A stretch of 64,000 nucleotides of DNA from Isoetes taiwanensis (GCA_021234155.1 JAJEKV010000002.1:23574942-23638941); one strand, 5' to 3'; shown: positions 9,782 to 20,300, counted from the first letter of the stretch. Numbers and translations: made by a program. The notes: a model not told the origin generated them from the sequence alone.

Positions 9782-10154
9782 GTATACTTCTTGTTGTTTA
9801 GCCCTTAGTGTGGAGCTATTGAGATTTACAATCATATATATTCATTATGTGAGCATTACGCTTACAACTGTATACAGACATAACAAATATATATTGTAGA
9901 CCCAAATTTTACTTGAGAAAAAAGTATATATTCCATCACTTGATGGATGAAAAATTCGCCAAGGTTGCTACAACTCAAATTGAAGCCCGAAACAAAATCG
10001 CCAACATAACTAATCGAAAAAAGCTAAGATTCGCCTCACATTTTAAATTATACCTATAAACATTTGGGCTTAAGGGCTACCCTGGTCAATGACCAGGGTT
10101 CAAATCCCCTATACAACATAAAAATTTTAAAAGCCTTTTCTTAAGGGACGAGCA

Positions 10155-10550
10155 TTCAATGTGGGTCGTAGGATCTTGGACCCGATCAAGGGTCGAGATC
10201 TTATTATGTGACAATAATTAAAGCAACAAATTCTCAAAGTTATGTGCGCCGTAGGATATGTGCCAAGCCACGTGAGCCGTAAGATCCTGGATCGACGATC
10301 AGGATCAAGAACAATCTGGACTGCAGGATCTATTACATATAATTCCCAAAGCCATGTGCACCGTAGGATGTGTCCCAAAGCAACGTGAGCCGTAGGATCT
10401 CGGACCGACGATCAAGATCAAATCAACCTGGACCGTAGGATCGCTTACATATATAATCTATGTATAAACTCCCAAGCCATCTGGTCCGTACGATACGTCC
10501 CAAAGCCACATGAGCCGTAGGATCTCGAATCAATGGTCGGATTGAGTGGG
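10155..10550. repeat. Tandem repeat of about 111-125 bp
   Basis: At least three copies start near 10237, 10348 and 10472, with a partial copy from 10160. Each contains GCCGTAGGAT, CACGTGAGCCGTAGGATC and a GATCAAGATC segment. Copies differ by about 15-20%. Such sequence is common in LTRs and their leader regions, but no LTR ends were found. Confidence 0.65.
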
Positions 10551-11571
10551 ACAAACATAAGAACATATATATGTTAGATATCATACACAAGTATGGTTTT
10601 TGTGCATTTTATACCATACAAAGTTGTGAAGGGGACGTTGGGGTCTAAGCACAATGGTGGGGGACACTTTTTATGTCGGCGACACATGGTGCTTGTGCTA
10701 TGCTTTAAAAACTATTTTCTTTGTATTTTAGAAAAAAAAATTATTTATTTATTTTGATATTTTTCTCTAACACGCATTTATATTTCGCCTTAGAATAAAA
10801 ACTTCCAGCCCAAACAAACTTCTAAAAAAAAGTAAAAAATAAAAAAAGATTTATTAGGGGGGTGCTGGTGCTATGCTTGGATTTCGCATAAATGCCCCCC
10901 AGCTACGTGCGTTTACCCGTTGGCAGGAGGAGTTTAAATTATACATGTATGGGAGGGCTTTCTTTTAAGCTGTGGATGTGAAAAAAGATTATCTGATTTA
11001 GGTTTCTACACTGTTACCTAAATATCCCGTACATTTGAGATAAGTATTTATATGAATAGGTATATTTGCCACTAACAAAATTGCTTGTACAAATATGGCA
11101 TGGGTGCAAATTTTTGACAATATGAGACCTTATGGGAGGGGATTTTTTTACAAGGAAAAGTGTATATAGGGGGGTTTCTTCTGACCTTGTGCATGTAGAT
11201 GGCGTGTCACCTATAACTTAGATGCATCCCCTGGGGTCATGGAAAGGGTGGTGCCATTGTCATGAGGCTATTCATAAAGACAAATACTTTGCCAGCTCCA
11301 TATATCGTCTCCTCTTAGCTCCATAACCTCTCCCACTGCCAAATGGCTGGCAATTGTAGATTCCACAACCTAATTGGGTTCGTATATGGTGTTGGATTTG
11401 GAATAAGTTGCTTTATCCCAAAGTGTATGTCCTTTGGTAGTAAGTTATCTATAGGTGCCTCTATATTTATGTCTTCCAAACAATTTTATGATCTTCGTAC
11501 GTCTGCAGTATACATGTTCTGCATTGAGACACTTGAGCATGATCTCTTTGCATGTCTAGAAGTTCAACCAG
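10551..11571. other. Non-coding flank left of the CACTA-like element
   Basis: AT-rich. A frame open from 11343 up to the element boundary (MAGNCRFHNLIGF) is not recognised and may be chance. The sequence right of the element (19039 on) does not continue it visibly. Confidence 0.4.
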
Positions 11572-11594
11572 TATCACAACAGGAGAAAGGTTAT

Positions 11595-12025
11595 TTAGCG
11601 ACGTCTATAGCGACGTCTAGGTCACGTCTATGCGACGTCTGACGACGTGACACAGACGTCGCTGGAGACACGTCGCATGCGACGTGCGTCGCATGCGACG
11701 TCGGCAGACGTGACACAGACGTGACGCAGACGTCGCATGCGACGTGACACGTGGAATATACACGTGGAATATCAAAAAATCCACCTGTGCCGTAAAAGCC
11801 ACGTGTATACGTCGCATGCGACGTCTCACAAACGTCGCAGCCACGTGTGCTATTTTTTAAAATATACACGTGGAATATCAAAAAAATCCACGTGTGCCGT
11901 AAAAGCCACGTGTATACGTCGCATGCGACGTCACGCAAAAAAATTATGAAAATCCACGTGTAATTAGAAAAGCCACGTGGCAATAAAAAAAAGCCACGTG
12001 GATACGTCGCATGCGACGTGCAGGA
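11595..12025. repeat. Left subterminal palindrome array
   Basis: Five perfect copies of the palindrome ACGTCGCATGCGACGT (11670, 11730, 11809, 11916 and 12004) and one single-mismatch copy at 11686, plus many half sites (GACGTCG, TGACGC). They are interleaved with CCACGTGTA/CACGTGG boxes and an 80-bp duplicated module (ACACGTGGAATATCAAAAAA). The nested ACGTC, GCATGC and CACGTG cores could bind bZIP or bHLH-like factors as well as a transposase. Confidence 0.85.
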
Positions 12026-12089
12026 AAAAAAAATAAATATAAAATGTTTGGCTTAGATAATTATTACAATATGATGTACAAAGAGCAAA

Positions 12090-12205
12090 AGGGCATTTTT
12101 ATTTTTATATTTATATTTTTAAATAATCACAAAAGTATTTTTATATTTATATTTTTAAATAATCACAAAAGTGAATTGTATTTATATTTTTAAATCATCA
12201 CAAAA
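12090..12205. repeat. AT-rich tandem repeat, 37-bp unit
   Basis: Three copies of a unit ending TTTTTAAATAATCACAAAAG lie head to tail just inside the left palindrome array. Confidence 0.8.
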
Positions 12206-12235
12206 GACTCGTTAAGGGGAGTATCCACCCTTTTA

Positions 12236-12950
12236 GCCTAGAGCTAATCTCTGTCAGATTCAGTGGAGTAGTCATCCGATTCGGGGTTGCGATTGGATGG
12301 CCCTCCACCATAGTTTCTGAGATCCTCTCGGGCCAGCCCCATGTCCTCGTCTAGGGCTTGATTCATCTCCGCCATTGCTTCCTATAAAAACCAAAAGAAT
12401 ATGGCATTAATGTAGTTCATAGAATTATAATAATTTTCTACAATGCACCCCGCATTTCCGTGATGTGGGGACGGTTCCCTCTTCGTATAATGTTGATACT
12501 GGATAAGCGACTCCCCGTTAAAGGTGGCTATTTTTACGTCTTTGCTTGCTGGGGGTAACCCGTATAGCGTGTCTATGACAATATAAGCAGTATTAGCTAA
12601 TGACATTTAAAGTTCTTATTAAAATTAATGTGAACTAATATAGCTCTTCTGAATCTATGGTGAAACCCTTCCAGGCCATTGGAGCCCAAATGAGGCGGCT
12701 TTTCGTTCACTTTTACTTGCTTTGTCGGTCCGAGCTCTATGTTTCTGTTCTGGATCCTTTGCACGTTCGAATGCAATCTGATTGCAAGGCACACAACATT
12801 ATCACAAGTTAAAGTGAACGAATGGCAAAAAAAAATAAGAAATACCTTGATATCTTCCTTGTGGAGATTAAGTGGTTTAGGGACTTTTGACCAATCGCCT
12901 CCAACTTTTTTTCATAAGAAGTCAAGTTCCTTGACCACTCTTTGCCTTTG
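12236..12950 (-). pseudogene. Possible exons of a transposon-encoded protein
   Basis: Several minus-strand pieces look coding and lie between splice-like sites. The order is about 12950-12840 (GGDWSKVPKPLNLHKEDIK, ending before GTATTTC), 12780-12620 (IQNRNIELGPTKQVKV, then HLGSNGLEGFHHRFRR), 12600-12440 (TAYIVIDTLYGLPPASKDVK) and a last exon 12380-12240 after TTTTTATAG, ending in an acidic tail (DDYSTESDRD, stop). The composition suits the C-terminal part of a plant CACTA accessory protein (TNPA-like), but no catalytic motif is visible and the family is not established. Confidence 0.35.
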
Positions 12951-13027
12951 ACATAAATCGATAGATCAACGCAATATTAAAATAATAAAAACAAGACTGT
13001 GACTAGGTCATGTACCTAACAAAAATA

Positions 13028-13530
13028 ATAAGAAATGTGGAACTAGGGCCCGAACATCTGGTCCCCTCCACTCATGGTGGAGCCGACCATGTCCTTGCCC
13101 TAGCTACCTCTAGCTAAAACTGACAATGAACGTGAACTAAGGCCCAAACACCTGGTCCTCTCCACTCGCGGTGAAGCCGACCATGTCCTTGTCGTAGCCA
13201 CCTCTACCTAAGAATGAGAAGAAAAGTGGACTTGGACCCGGACATCTGGTCCTCTCCACGCAAGACGGAGCCGACCATGCCCTTGAACAAGCCACTACAA
13301 TTTTATTTTAAACCTAACAAATAACAAGTCGAAGTCGACTTGAACCCGGGTAAGTGATCCTCTCCACTCTAGGTGGAGCCGACCGTGCCCTTGAACAAGC
13401 CACTCCTTAACCTAGGAAAATAAAATTTGATCATAGTGGAAGTGGACTTCGAACCGGGGTACACATGGTCCTCTTCACTCTAGGTGGAGCCGACCCGTGC
13501 CCTTGAACAAGCGACTCCGTCAATTTTTTT
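13028..13530. repeat. Five tandem copies carrying a conserved hairpin
   Basis: Copies begin near 13031, 13127, 13211, 13321 and 13430, so the period is about 85-110 bp. Each has a CCCGAACATCTGGTCC-like part, then CTCCACnnnnnGTGGAG, a 6-bp stem with a 5-nt loop, then CCGACCATGYCCTTG. Loop bases vary while the stem arms are mostly kept, including CTCCACTCTAGGTGGAG in two copies. Confidence 0.75.
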
Positions 13531-13654
13531 TAACCTATTTAAAGCTATAAAAAAAATGCAAGTGTGATGAACTTACCAAATGAAGAACGTGTGCAGACAA
13601 GATCTTGCCGGGCCCAAATAAAAAAGGACAGCTGCCAAACCTGCAACAAAAAGT

Positions 13655-14475
13655 TAAAAGAATAAGAACAAAAGAAGAAGAAGATCGAAAAAAATAAAAA
13701 AATTAAAGTGGAAAAAATAGAAAATCAAGAAAAGAAAAAAATAATCGAAGAAGAAGATAAGGGTGGGAGAAACAAGAGAAGGGGGGGAGAAGAAATAAGG
13801 GAAGGGCCGAAGATGGGAAGGGAAAGCACGAAGGAGAGAAGAAGAAAGGGGGGAAGAGAAGAATAGAATTGAAGGGGAAGAGAAAGAATAGAAGGAGGAA
13901 GAATGGGAAGGAAAAGAAATATGAAGAGAAAAATAAGAGAAGGAAAGAAGAGATAAAAAAATAAGAGAAGAAGAAAGAATCGAAGAAGGGAAGAAGAGAA
14001 AGGAAGAATAGAATCGAAGAGAAGAGAAGAGAAGAATAGAATCGAATAAGAGAAGAGAAGAATAGAATCGAGAAGAATAGAATAAGAGAAGAGAAGAATA
14101 GAATCGAAGGGGAAGAGAAAGAATAGAAGGAGGAAGAAGGGAAGAAATAAGAGAAGGGAAGAAGGGAAGGAAACGAAATATGAAGAGAAATGAGAGAAGA
14201 AGAGAAGAAGAGAAGAAGAAGAAGAAGAAGAAGAGAAATATGAAGAGAAATGCGAGAAGAAGAGAAGAAATGAGAAGAAATGAGAGAAGAAGAGAAGAAG
14301 AAAAGAAGAGAAATATGAAGAGAAATGAGAGAAGAAGAGAAGAAATGGGAGAAGAAGAGAAGAAGAAGAAGAGAGAAGAAGAGAAGGAAAGAAGAGAAGG
14401 GAAGAAGAAAGGAAGGGAAAAGAATAGAAGAGAAGAAATGAGAAGAAATAAGAGAAGAAGAAAAATGAAGAACAC
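13655..14475 (+). repeat. Polypurine (GA-rich) tract, about 820 bp
   Basis: Almost uninterrupted A/G on the plus strand, built on GAAGAAGAG, GAAGGGGAAGAGAAAG and AATAGAATCGAAG units. Several longer blocks are repeated, such as GAATAGAATCGAAGGGGAAG at about 13860 and 14097. Long open frames across it (Ser/Phe/Leu-rich one way, Arg/Glu/Lys-rich the other) are artefacts of composition. Confidence 0.9.
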
Positions 14476-14667
14476 AAAAAACCTAGGTTAGGCATGCACC
14501 TTTCAATAGAAAAAACCTATTCAATCTAAAAAATATGATGTACTAACCTTAGAATAGTTGCTTGCGGTGTCGGGGGTAGTAGTAGGCCGCCAGATCGCCC
14601 AAAAAGCTCAAGAGGAAGCGAAAAAGAAAAGGTGCGGGGAAAGCCGGCCCCAGAAGTTTCAAAAAAT

Positions 14668-14745
14668 TACAGAACGTCGCATGCGACGTGACGTCGCATG
14701 CGACGTCCACGCGACGTATTTTGTTATAGCGACGTTATGGACTTT
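14668..14745. repeat. Internal palindrome cluster
   Basis: Two perfect copies of ACGTCGCATGCGACGT at 14674-14689 and 14691-14706, followed by CGCGACGTA and TAGCGACGTTA half sites. This motif is otherwise confined to the element ends. It may mark the inner limit of an original right subterminal region before a GC-rich block was inserted or amplified. Confidence 0.75.
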
Positions 14746-14828
14746 ATATATTTTTTTTTTTTTACGTCTTTTTTAAATGTGATGCTCATTAAAGTTTGTC
14801 CCTAGGCTTATTTAGACAGTCCTAAGGC

Positions 14829-17800
14829 CTTTCCGAAGAGGGGCCCCTGAACGGAGGATCCAACGGTCGGATAGGGGAACCGGGCTCTGGGAGGGTGGTT
14901 ATTAGCATGCGGCCCCCCGGGGGAACGCTGCCAGAAAGGGCTGCCTCGGGAACTTTTTTGGATCCCGCCTCCTGGGGTCCGGACTCTCCCCTCTTGTGAG
15001 GGATCCCTGCAAGGTCCTGGCCTCGTTTGACTTGGGGGAGGGTGCCAAATTGGTTGCCCCGCAACGGGCTGCCCCGACCGTTCTAATGCTAACCCTTTGA
15101 CCTAGACCTTCTCCGAAAATTCCAAAATTGGGGTGTCTTTGGAGATGAATTAGGAATCCAGCTGGCAAAAAATCAGAATTTATTTTCGTACAATGCATTA
15201 ATTACGAATTTATGAATGTCTTGCCACTGCAAAAGCACCCCTCGACTTCTAATTGCCACATCGGGAGGAGGACAGGCCCAAACTTCATTTCGTCAGTTCC
15301 TATTGCTCCGCGTTCTCGCCCGACTTTCCCTGAGGTCCCAGTTACGTGGCAGACCAAGACTTCGGCCCCAAAACGCAAACCCTTCTAGAACCTGGCAACT
15401 CACAGGGTTTACGTTTCGGATGCCCTCTTCTTGTCAGATTTGGCCGGGACCTTGTGCCGTGACTTGATGTGGAGTGGGGGTGTTGAGCCAGAGCACGGAC
15501 CCTAAAATCCCCCCGAAAGCTGCTTGCCCCGAATTTCCTCTCCCTAAGGCCCTGGGGACGGACGAGCGACCTCCCCTCTCCGGAACCACGATTTGGCTCT
15601 GCCAATGGACTCAGAACGTCGACATTGCCCTAGGGACCAAGTTCTGTGGCCAGAAGACCAAAAATCGGCCCCCAAAGCGCAAACCCTTCTAGAACCCGGC
15701 AACTCCACGGGGTTTACGTTTGGAGGCCCTCTCCTTGTCGATTTGGCGGGACCTTGCGTGACTTGGCGTGGAGTGGGGGTGTTGGCCTTGAGCACGGACC
15801 CTAAAATCCCCCTAAGCCGCTGCTTGCGAATTTCCTCTCCCTAAGGCCCCGAGGGGGGGCCGGAGGCGACCTCCCTCTCAGGAACCCACGATTCGCTCGC
15901 CAATGGACTCGGAATTGCCCTAGGGACCAAGTTACGTGGCGGAAGACCAAAACTTCGGCCCCAAAAACGCCAAACCCTTCTAGAACCGGCAACTCACGGG
16001 GTTTACGTTTGGAGGCCCTCTCCTTGTCGATTTGGCCGGGACCTTGCGCCGTGACTTGATGTGGAGTGGGGGTGTTGGCCTTGAGCATGGACAATAAAAT
16101 CCCCCGGAAGGCTGCTTGCCCGAATTTCCTCTCCCTAAGGCCCTGGGGACGGACGGGCAACCTCCCCTCTCCGGAACCGCGATTTGGCTCTGCCAATGGA
16201 CTCAGAACGTCGACATTGCCCTAGGGACCAAGTTCCCGCGGGCGAGAAGACCAAAACTTCGGCCCCAAAACAAAACCCTTCTAGGCGGGCAACTCACGGG
16301 ATTTACGTTTGAGAGGCCCTCTCCTTGTCAGATTTGGGGACCCTTGTAGATGTCTTGGCGTGGAGTGGGGGTGTTGACTTGAGGCGGGGACCCTAAAATC
16401 CCCGAAATTTGCTTGCCCCGAATTCCGTTCATTACAAGTTAATTATGCCATCCATGTCAAATAGCTTTAGGAAGCGTCCCGTTGAACAAGGGCATTCTCT
16501 CTATCCATATGCCTTGATCTCAAAACACAACCATCATCACAAGCAACCAAATCTAACCCCCCCCAACCCTTGCAGTAGTCTTTTGCTTTTCTCGTAATCA
16601 TTTATCTTCATTCTAGTAGTTATGATGCTTTTCTCGTAATCATTTATCTTCATTCTAATAGTTATGATGCTTATATTCTCAATGCAATCTTAGACCAAGT
16701 ATAACGTCCAAAATGACCAAGGTCAACCCCAAGTACAACAATCCCACAAACTTCATTCCTTTGACCTTAGCTAACCCTTTGACCTAGACCTTCTCCGAAA
16801 ATTTCGAAAAATTTGTGTGTGCTAGAGATGAATTAGGAATCCGGTGGCAAAAATCAGAATTTATTTTAGTACAATGCATTAATTACTTAATTTATGAATG
16901 TCTTGCCCTTTGCAAAAGCGCCCCAGACTTCTACTTGCCACATCGGGAGGAGGAGGGCGGACCCAAAATCCGGCTCCTTGGTTCCCCTTGCTCGAGTATT
17001 CTGGCCGCAACTTCTGGTCAGGTCCCAACCGCGCAGTAGACCAAGTCTCGCCCCCAAAGCGCAAACCCTTCTAGAACACGGCAACCCACGGCCTGCGGCT
17101 TCTCGGCCGGTCCCAAGTGCAACAGGACCAAGTCTCGGCCCTCAAAGCGCCAAACCCTTCTAGAACACGGCAACCCACGGGGTTTACGTTTGGGAGGCCC
17201 TCTCCTTGTCGGTCAGTAGGGACCTTGGCGTGACTTGGCGTGGAGTGGGGGTGTTGATGCCATAGCACGGACCCTAAAATCCCGGTTGCCGCGAATTTCC
17301 TCTCCCCAAGGCCACGGGGGCCGGACGGGCGACATCCCCTCTCTGGGAATCGTGATTTGGCTCGCCAATGGACTCGAGAACGTCGACATTGCCACAGGGA
17401 CCAAGTTCCGTGCGAAGACCACCGAGCCTCCAAGAAGCGCCAAAGTAGCTCACTTCCATCACACTCGTAGTCAATTGGCCTAGGATGTGGATGCGGGATA
17501 CTGTCGTGGAGGGCGTGAGTGTTTCTTTCTTTTGCAAAACCGACCTTGTAACTTGCTCCCTAGGGTAATTTTGTCATTCCGGACGATTTGGCAGGGTCGA
17601 TTTGCCATTCTGGAGCCTCCCCGGTGCCCGAACGACAAAACACTGCGGTTTATACAAGGCCGACCTCAGGAGGCCCCGCGGTTTGACAAGTTCTCCGGGA
17701 CCGATGTGGAATCTTTTGGGCCTTCAGAAGAGGGCCCCCGAGCGGAGGATCCAACGGTCCGGATAGGGAACCGGGACTCGGGAGGGTGATCATTAGCGCG

Positions 17801-18545
17801 GCCCCGGGGGCCGCCGCCAGAAGGGCTGCCTCGGGAACTTTTGGATCCGCCTCTTGGGGTCCGGACTCTCCCCTCTTGTGAGGGATCCCCGCAAGGTCCC
17901 GGCCTTGTTTGACTTGGGGAAGGGTGCCATTTCGGTTGTTCCCGCAATGGGCTGCCCCGAGACCGTTCTAATGCTAACCCTTTGACCTAGACCTTCTCCG
18001 AAAAATTTCAAAATTGGGCCGTGGTAATCGAGATGAATTAGGAATCCGGTGGCAAAAGATCAGAATTTATTTTCAGACAATGCATTAATTGCGAATTTAT
18101 GAATGTCTTGCCCCTTTGCAAAAGCGCCCCCGACTTCTACTTGCCACATCGGGGAGGAGGACGGGCCCAAACTCCGCTCCGTCGGTTCCCCTTGCTCGTA
18201 TTCTCTGGGCTGCGGCTTTCGGCCAGTCCCAAGTGCAACAGACCAAGTCTCGCCCAAAAACGCAAACCCTTCTAAAACACGGCAACCCACGGGGGTTTTA
18301 CGCCGGAGGCCCTCTCCTTGTCGATTCTAGGGACCTTGGCGCCGCGTGACTTGACGTGGAGTGGGGTTGTTGACGCTTGAGCGGGGACCCTAAAATCCCC
18401 TAAGCCGCTGCTGCCCGAATTTTCTCTTCCCAAGGCCCTGGGGACGGACGGACGACCTCCCTTCTCCGGAATCGCGATTTGGCTCTGCCAATGGACTCAG
18501 AACGTCGACATTGCCCTGGGGACCAAGTTCCGTGGCCAGAAGACC
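14829..18545. repeat. GC-rich block array (two interleaved repeat types)
   Basis: Type A (about 450 bp: GAGGATCCAACGGTC through CCCTTTGACCTAGACCTTC to CTTGCCACATCGG) occurs in full at 14829-15275 and 17710-18160, with its 3' half at 16760-16960. Type B (about 300 bp: ACCCTTCTAGAAC through GATTTGGCTC to GGGACCAAGTT) occurs in tandem at about 15344-16420, then at 17150-17410 and 18205-18545. A 42-bp direct duplication lies at 16586-16669. Copies differ mainly by 1-3-base gains and losses in GC context. No coding region is supported. A decayed LTR element or a young satellite are the main options. Confidence 0.75.
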
Positions 18546-18589
18546 ACACATATTCACCCAACTAAGAAATGAGTTTTTGAAGTCGCCAG

Positions 18590-19020
18590 ATACGCCGCGA
18601 CGCGGCGTATTGTCAATCGGCCACCGCCAGTCACCTACGACTTGGCAGTACACGTGGCAAATACGTACTGACGTGTCATCCGTTCTGTAATGTCACGTCA
18701 CGTCGCATGCGACATCACGTCGCAGACATCCACCTGGCATGACACCTGTCGTCCATGCGGCGCCCCAGTCCACCTGGCGTGACAGATAGACCAAGTGACG
18801 CGACGTCGCATGCGACGTGACGTCGCAAATGTGGCAACTGTCGTCCACTTGGCACCGACATCCACCTGGCGTGACAGATCTGCCAGGTCACGAGTGTCAG
18901 ACGTCACAGTACACGTCGCATGCGACGTTCCTGCGACGTGACGTCGCATTGACGTCGCATGGTCACGTCAATTGCGACGTCACGTCGCAGGAACGTCGCA
19001 AGCCCACGTCGCTAAATGAC
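18590..19020. repeat. Right subterminal palindrome array
   Basis: Perfect ACGTCGCATGCGACGT at 18803 and 18913, a near-perfect copy at 18700, many GACGTCGCA half sites, and the repeated module CCACCTGGCGTGACAGAT at about 18770 and 18865. At the inner edge, 18590-18610 is a separate perfect hairpin with 10-bp arms (ATACGCCGCG) around a single A. Confidence 0.85.
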
Positions 19021-19038
19021 CATTCTCTTGTTGTGTAT

Positions 19039-19930
19039 GGTCTTGGCTAGGTTTATTTAACATTAAACTGAATTGATAATGCATTTCATTAGCATCTTAT
19101 CCAGATGCATGGATCTCAGCTAGAAAGAAGGCTTCATCTTGGTTCTGGTTGGCTCATGTAATCAATCTGGGAGCGTCATAAACTCCACATTTTCCATGGC
19201 ATTTATTCATTTGCTCGTGGTGCCATTTTTGTAGCCCAGGCTAAGATATTGATGGCTTATAAGTATTCCTCCCTTGAGTCAGATGTGAGGGACTGTGTTT
19301 GGATTCATTATCTTCAAATTATTTTTTATCATTTGTCTCCTGGAGTAATTCCTTCTTTTGAACAATATACTCTTTTGGTCCCCCAAATTACATGGATTTA
19401 TTTGGCAAATGTGGATCAAGTTAAAAACATTCAAAGAAGATGCAGACTAGAAGTCCAAAATATTGCAAAATGATTCTTCCGAAGTAGCTAAAATGAAGAG
19501 AAAAATAGGTGGACAAAATGCCAATCTTGATTCTTTTTCAACCAAGACTTCTCACCAATTAAGTTTTTTCCACAAAATGTACACAACTAGATTTAAGTAG
19601 AACAATTGTTCTACCTTTCTCTTAAGGTTTGATGCTAAACTCCTTATTGTTCTGGGTTAAAACGTGCATCTGGGTTTCGAAATTAGCAATGTCAAGGAAA
19701 TGTGAATTTGTCGGGGCAGATGCAACCAAAAAGTTTTGCAAATGGTCAGGGGAAATGCAACATGCTGATTTGCACGTCGTCTCCTGACACAGAAAACAAC
19801 GGTATTCTATTTTAAGATGAAAGATAATATGTAGGACCAAACATTTGTCACCACCACTCTTGGCATCTTGTTGTTGTCCTTTTCTCCTCCATCTAGCATC
19901 ATGATTTGAAAGGATAATAAATAGAAGAAA
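19039..19930. other. Flank right of the CACTA-like element
   Basis: AT-rich, no gene supported. Short open frames at 19249-19473 (plus) and 19840-19622 (minus) have no recognisable family. The minus frame is cysteine-containing and close to the PPR relic, so it might belong to the same decayed locus. Confidence 0.35.
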
Positions 19931-19934
19931 TTTA

Positions 19935-20300
19935 TTGCGGCCGCCCTAGAACATCCATTTTAAAGACTTTGATCTACGTTTTCCAAAATAGCTGCAGTGC
20001 ATCATTTGGCCCTGGCCTTTAATAGTATAGAATTCCAAGATATTTGATATCTTCGGAGTATAGACTTTTGTTAGACATAAATTGCAATCATAACATTCCA
20101 AGAGACGGTATCCTGCTTAGGCACTTGTTAAAGAGTTGGATGGCATCACCACCTTCTCCATGCCTAGTACAGCTAGAAAATTGCAGTCAATAGATATTCT
20201 TTTTTGAAGCATCTCTTCAAAAATTCTCAATATTGCTTTAAAATCACCATGCTGAGACGAATCGGTTAATGTTGCATTCCATGTCACTATATATTCTGCT
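19935..20300 (-). pseudogene. PPR-protein gene relic
   Basis: Minus-strand translation gives IVTWNATLTDSSQHGDFKA, then LRIFEEMLQKR, a recognisable PLS-type pentatricopeptide motif. After a frameshift near 20170 it continues HGEGGDAIQLFNKCLSR and, after a stop, NDALQLFW, both PPR helix pairs. At least one frameshift and two stops are present. It lies 1.2 kb upstream of, and opposite to, the open PPR gene and may derive from the same family. Confidence 0.6.

Larger units (their letters stand above)
8896..10084. mobile_element. hAT-like non-autonomous DNA transposon, 1189 bp
   Basis: The left end reads CAGGGTAGCCCTTAAGC and the right end is its exact reverse complement, a 17-bp perfect terminal inverted repeat beginning CAGGG as in many hAT elements. 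The flanking 8 bp are identical on both sides: GTCAATGA at 8888-8895 and at 10085-10092. An 8-bp target duplication is the hAT hallmark. The interior has no transposase, repeated ATCGCCA-type motifs near both ends, and a LINE zinc-domain fragment at 9447-9710. It would need a transposase supplied in trans. Confidence 0.85.
8855..10115 (+). repeat. tRNA-like (SINE-type) unit split by a hAT-like insertion
   Basis: The left half at 8855-8895 has a box A-like TGGTCTAGTGGTTAGAAT. The right half from 10085 continues GTCAATGACCAGGG and then a box B-like GGTTCAAATCCCC at 10097-10109. Removing 8896-10084 plus one copy of the 8-bp duplication gives box A and box B about 35-40 bp apart, as expected for a tRNA-derived head. 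The outer ends of the SINE are not defined. Confidence 0.6.
11575..19035. mobile_element. CACTA-like DNA transposon, 7461 bp, with palindrome-rich ends
   Basis: The left end CACAACAGGAGAAAGG, continuing to ATTTAGCGACG, is matched by the reverse complement of the right end (CACAACAAGAGAATGG, then ATTTAGCGACG): 24 of 27 positions agree. TAT flanks both sides (11572-11574 and 19036-19038), the 3-bp duplication made by CACTA transposases. The terminus resembles the plant CACTACAAGAGAA consensus with one substitution. Both ends carry dense repeats of a palindrome within about 450 bp, the usual place of CACTA subterminal transposase sites. No DDE transposase was recognised inside, so it is probably non-autonomous. 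Confidence 0.85.

Noticed and set aside
11595-12025. CRISPR-like array of repeats and spacers
   Set aside because: Palindromes are unevenly spaced, lie at transposon ends and the genome is a plant; no cas genes.
13654-14495. Two long Ser/Phe/Leu-rich minus frames and an Arg/Glu/Lys-rich plus frame
   Set aside because: Products of the polypurine tract; low-complexity composition in every frame.
14822-18350. Numerous 60-130-codon frames in the GC-rich blocks
   Set aside because: Repeat copies are open in different frames and on both strands with frameshifting indels between copies, so none is consistently coding.
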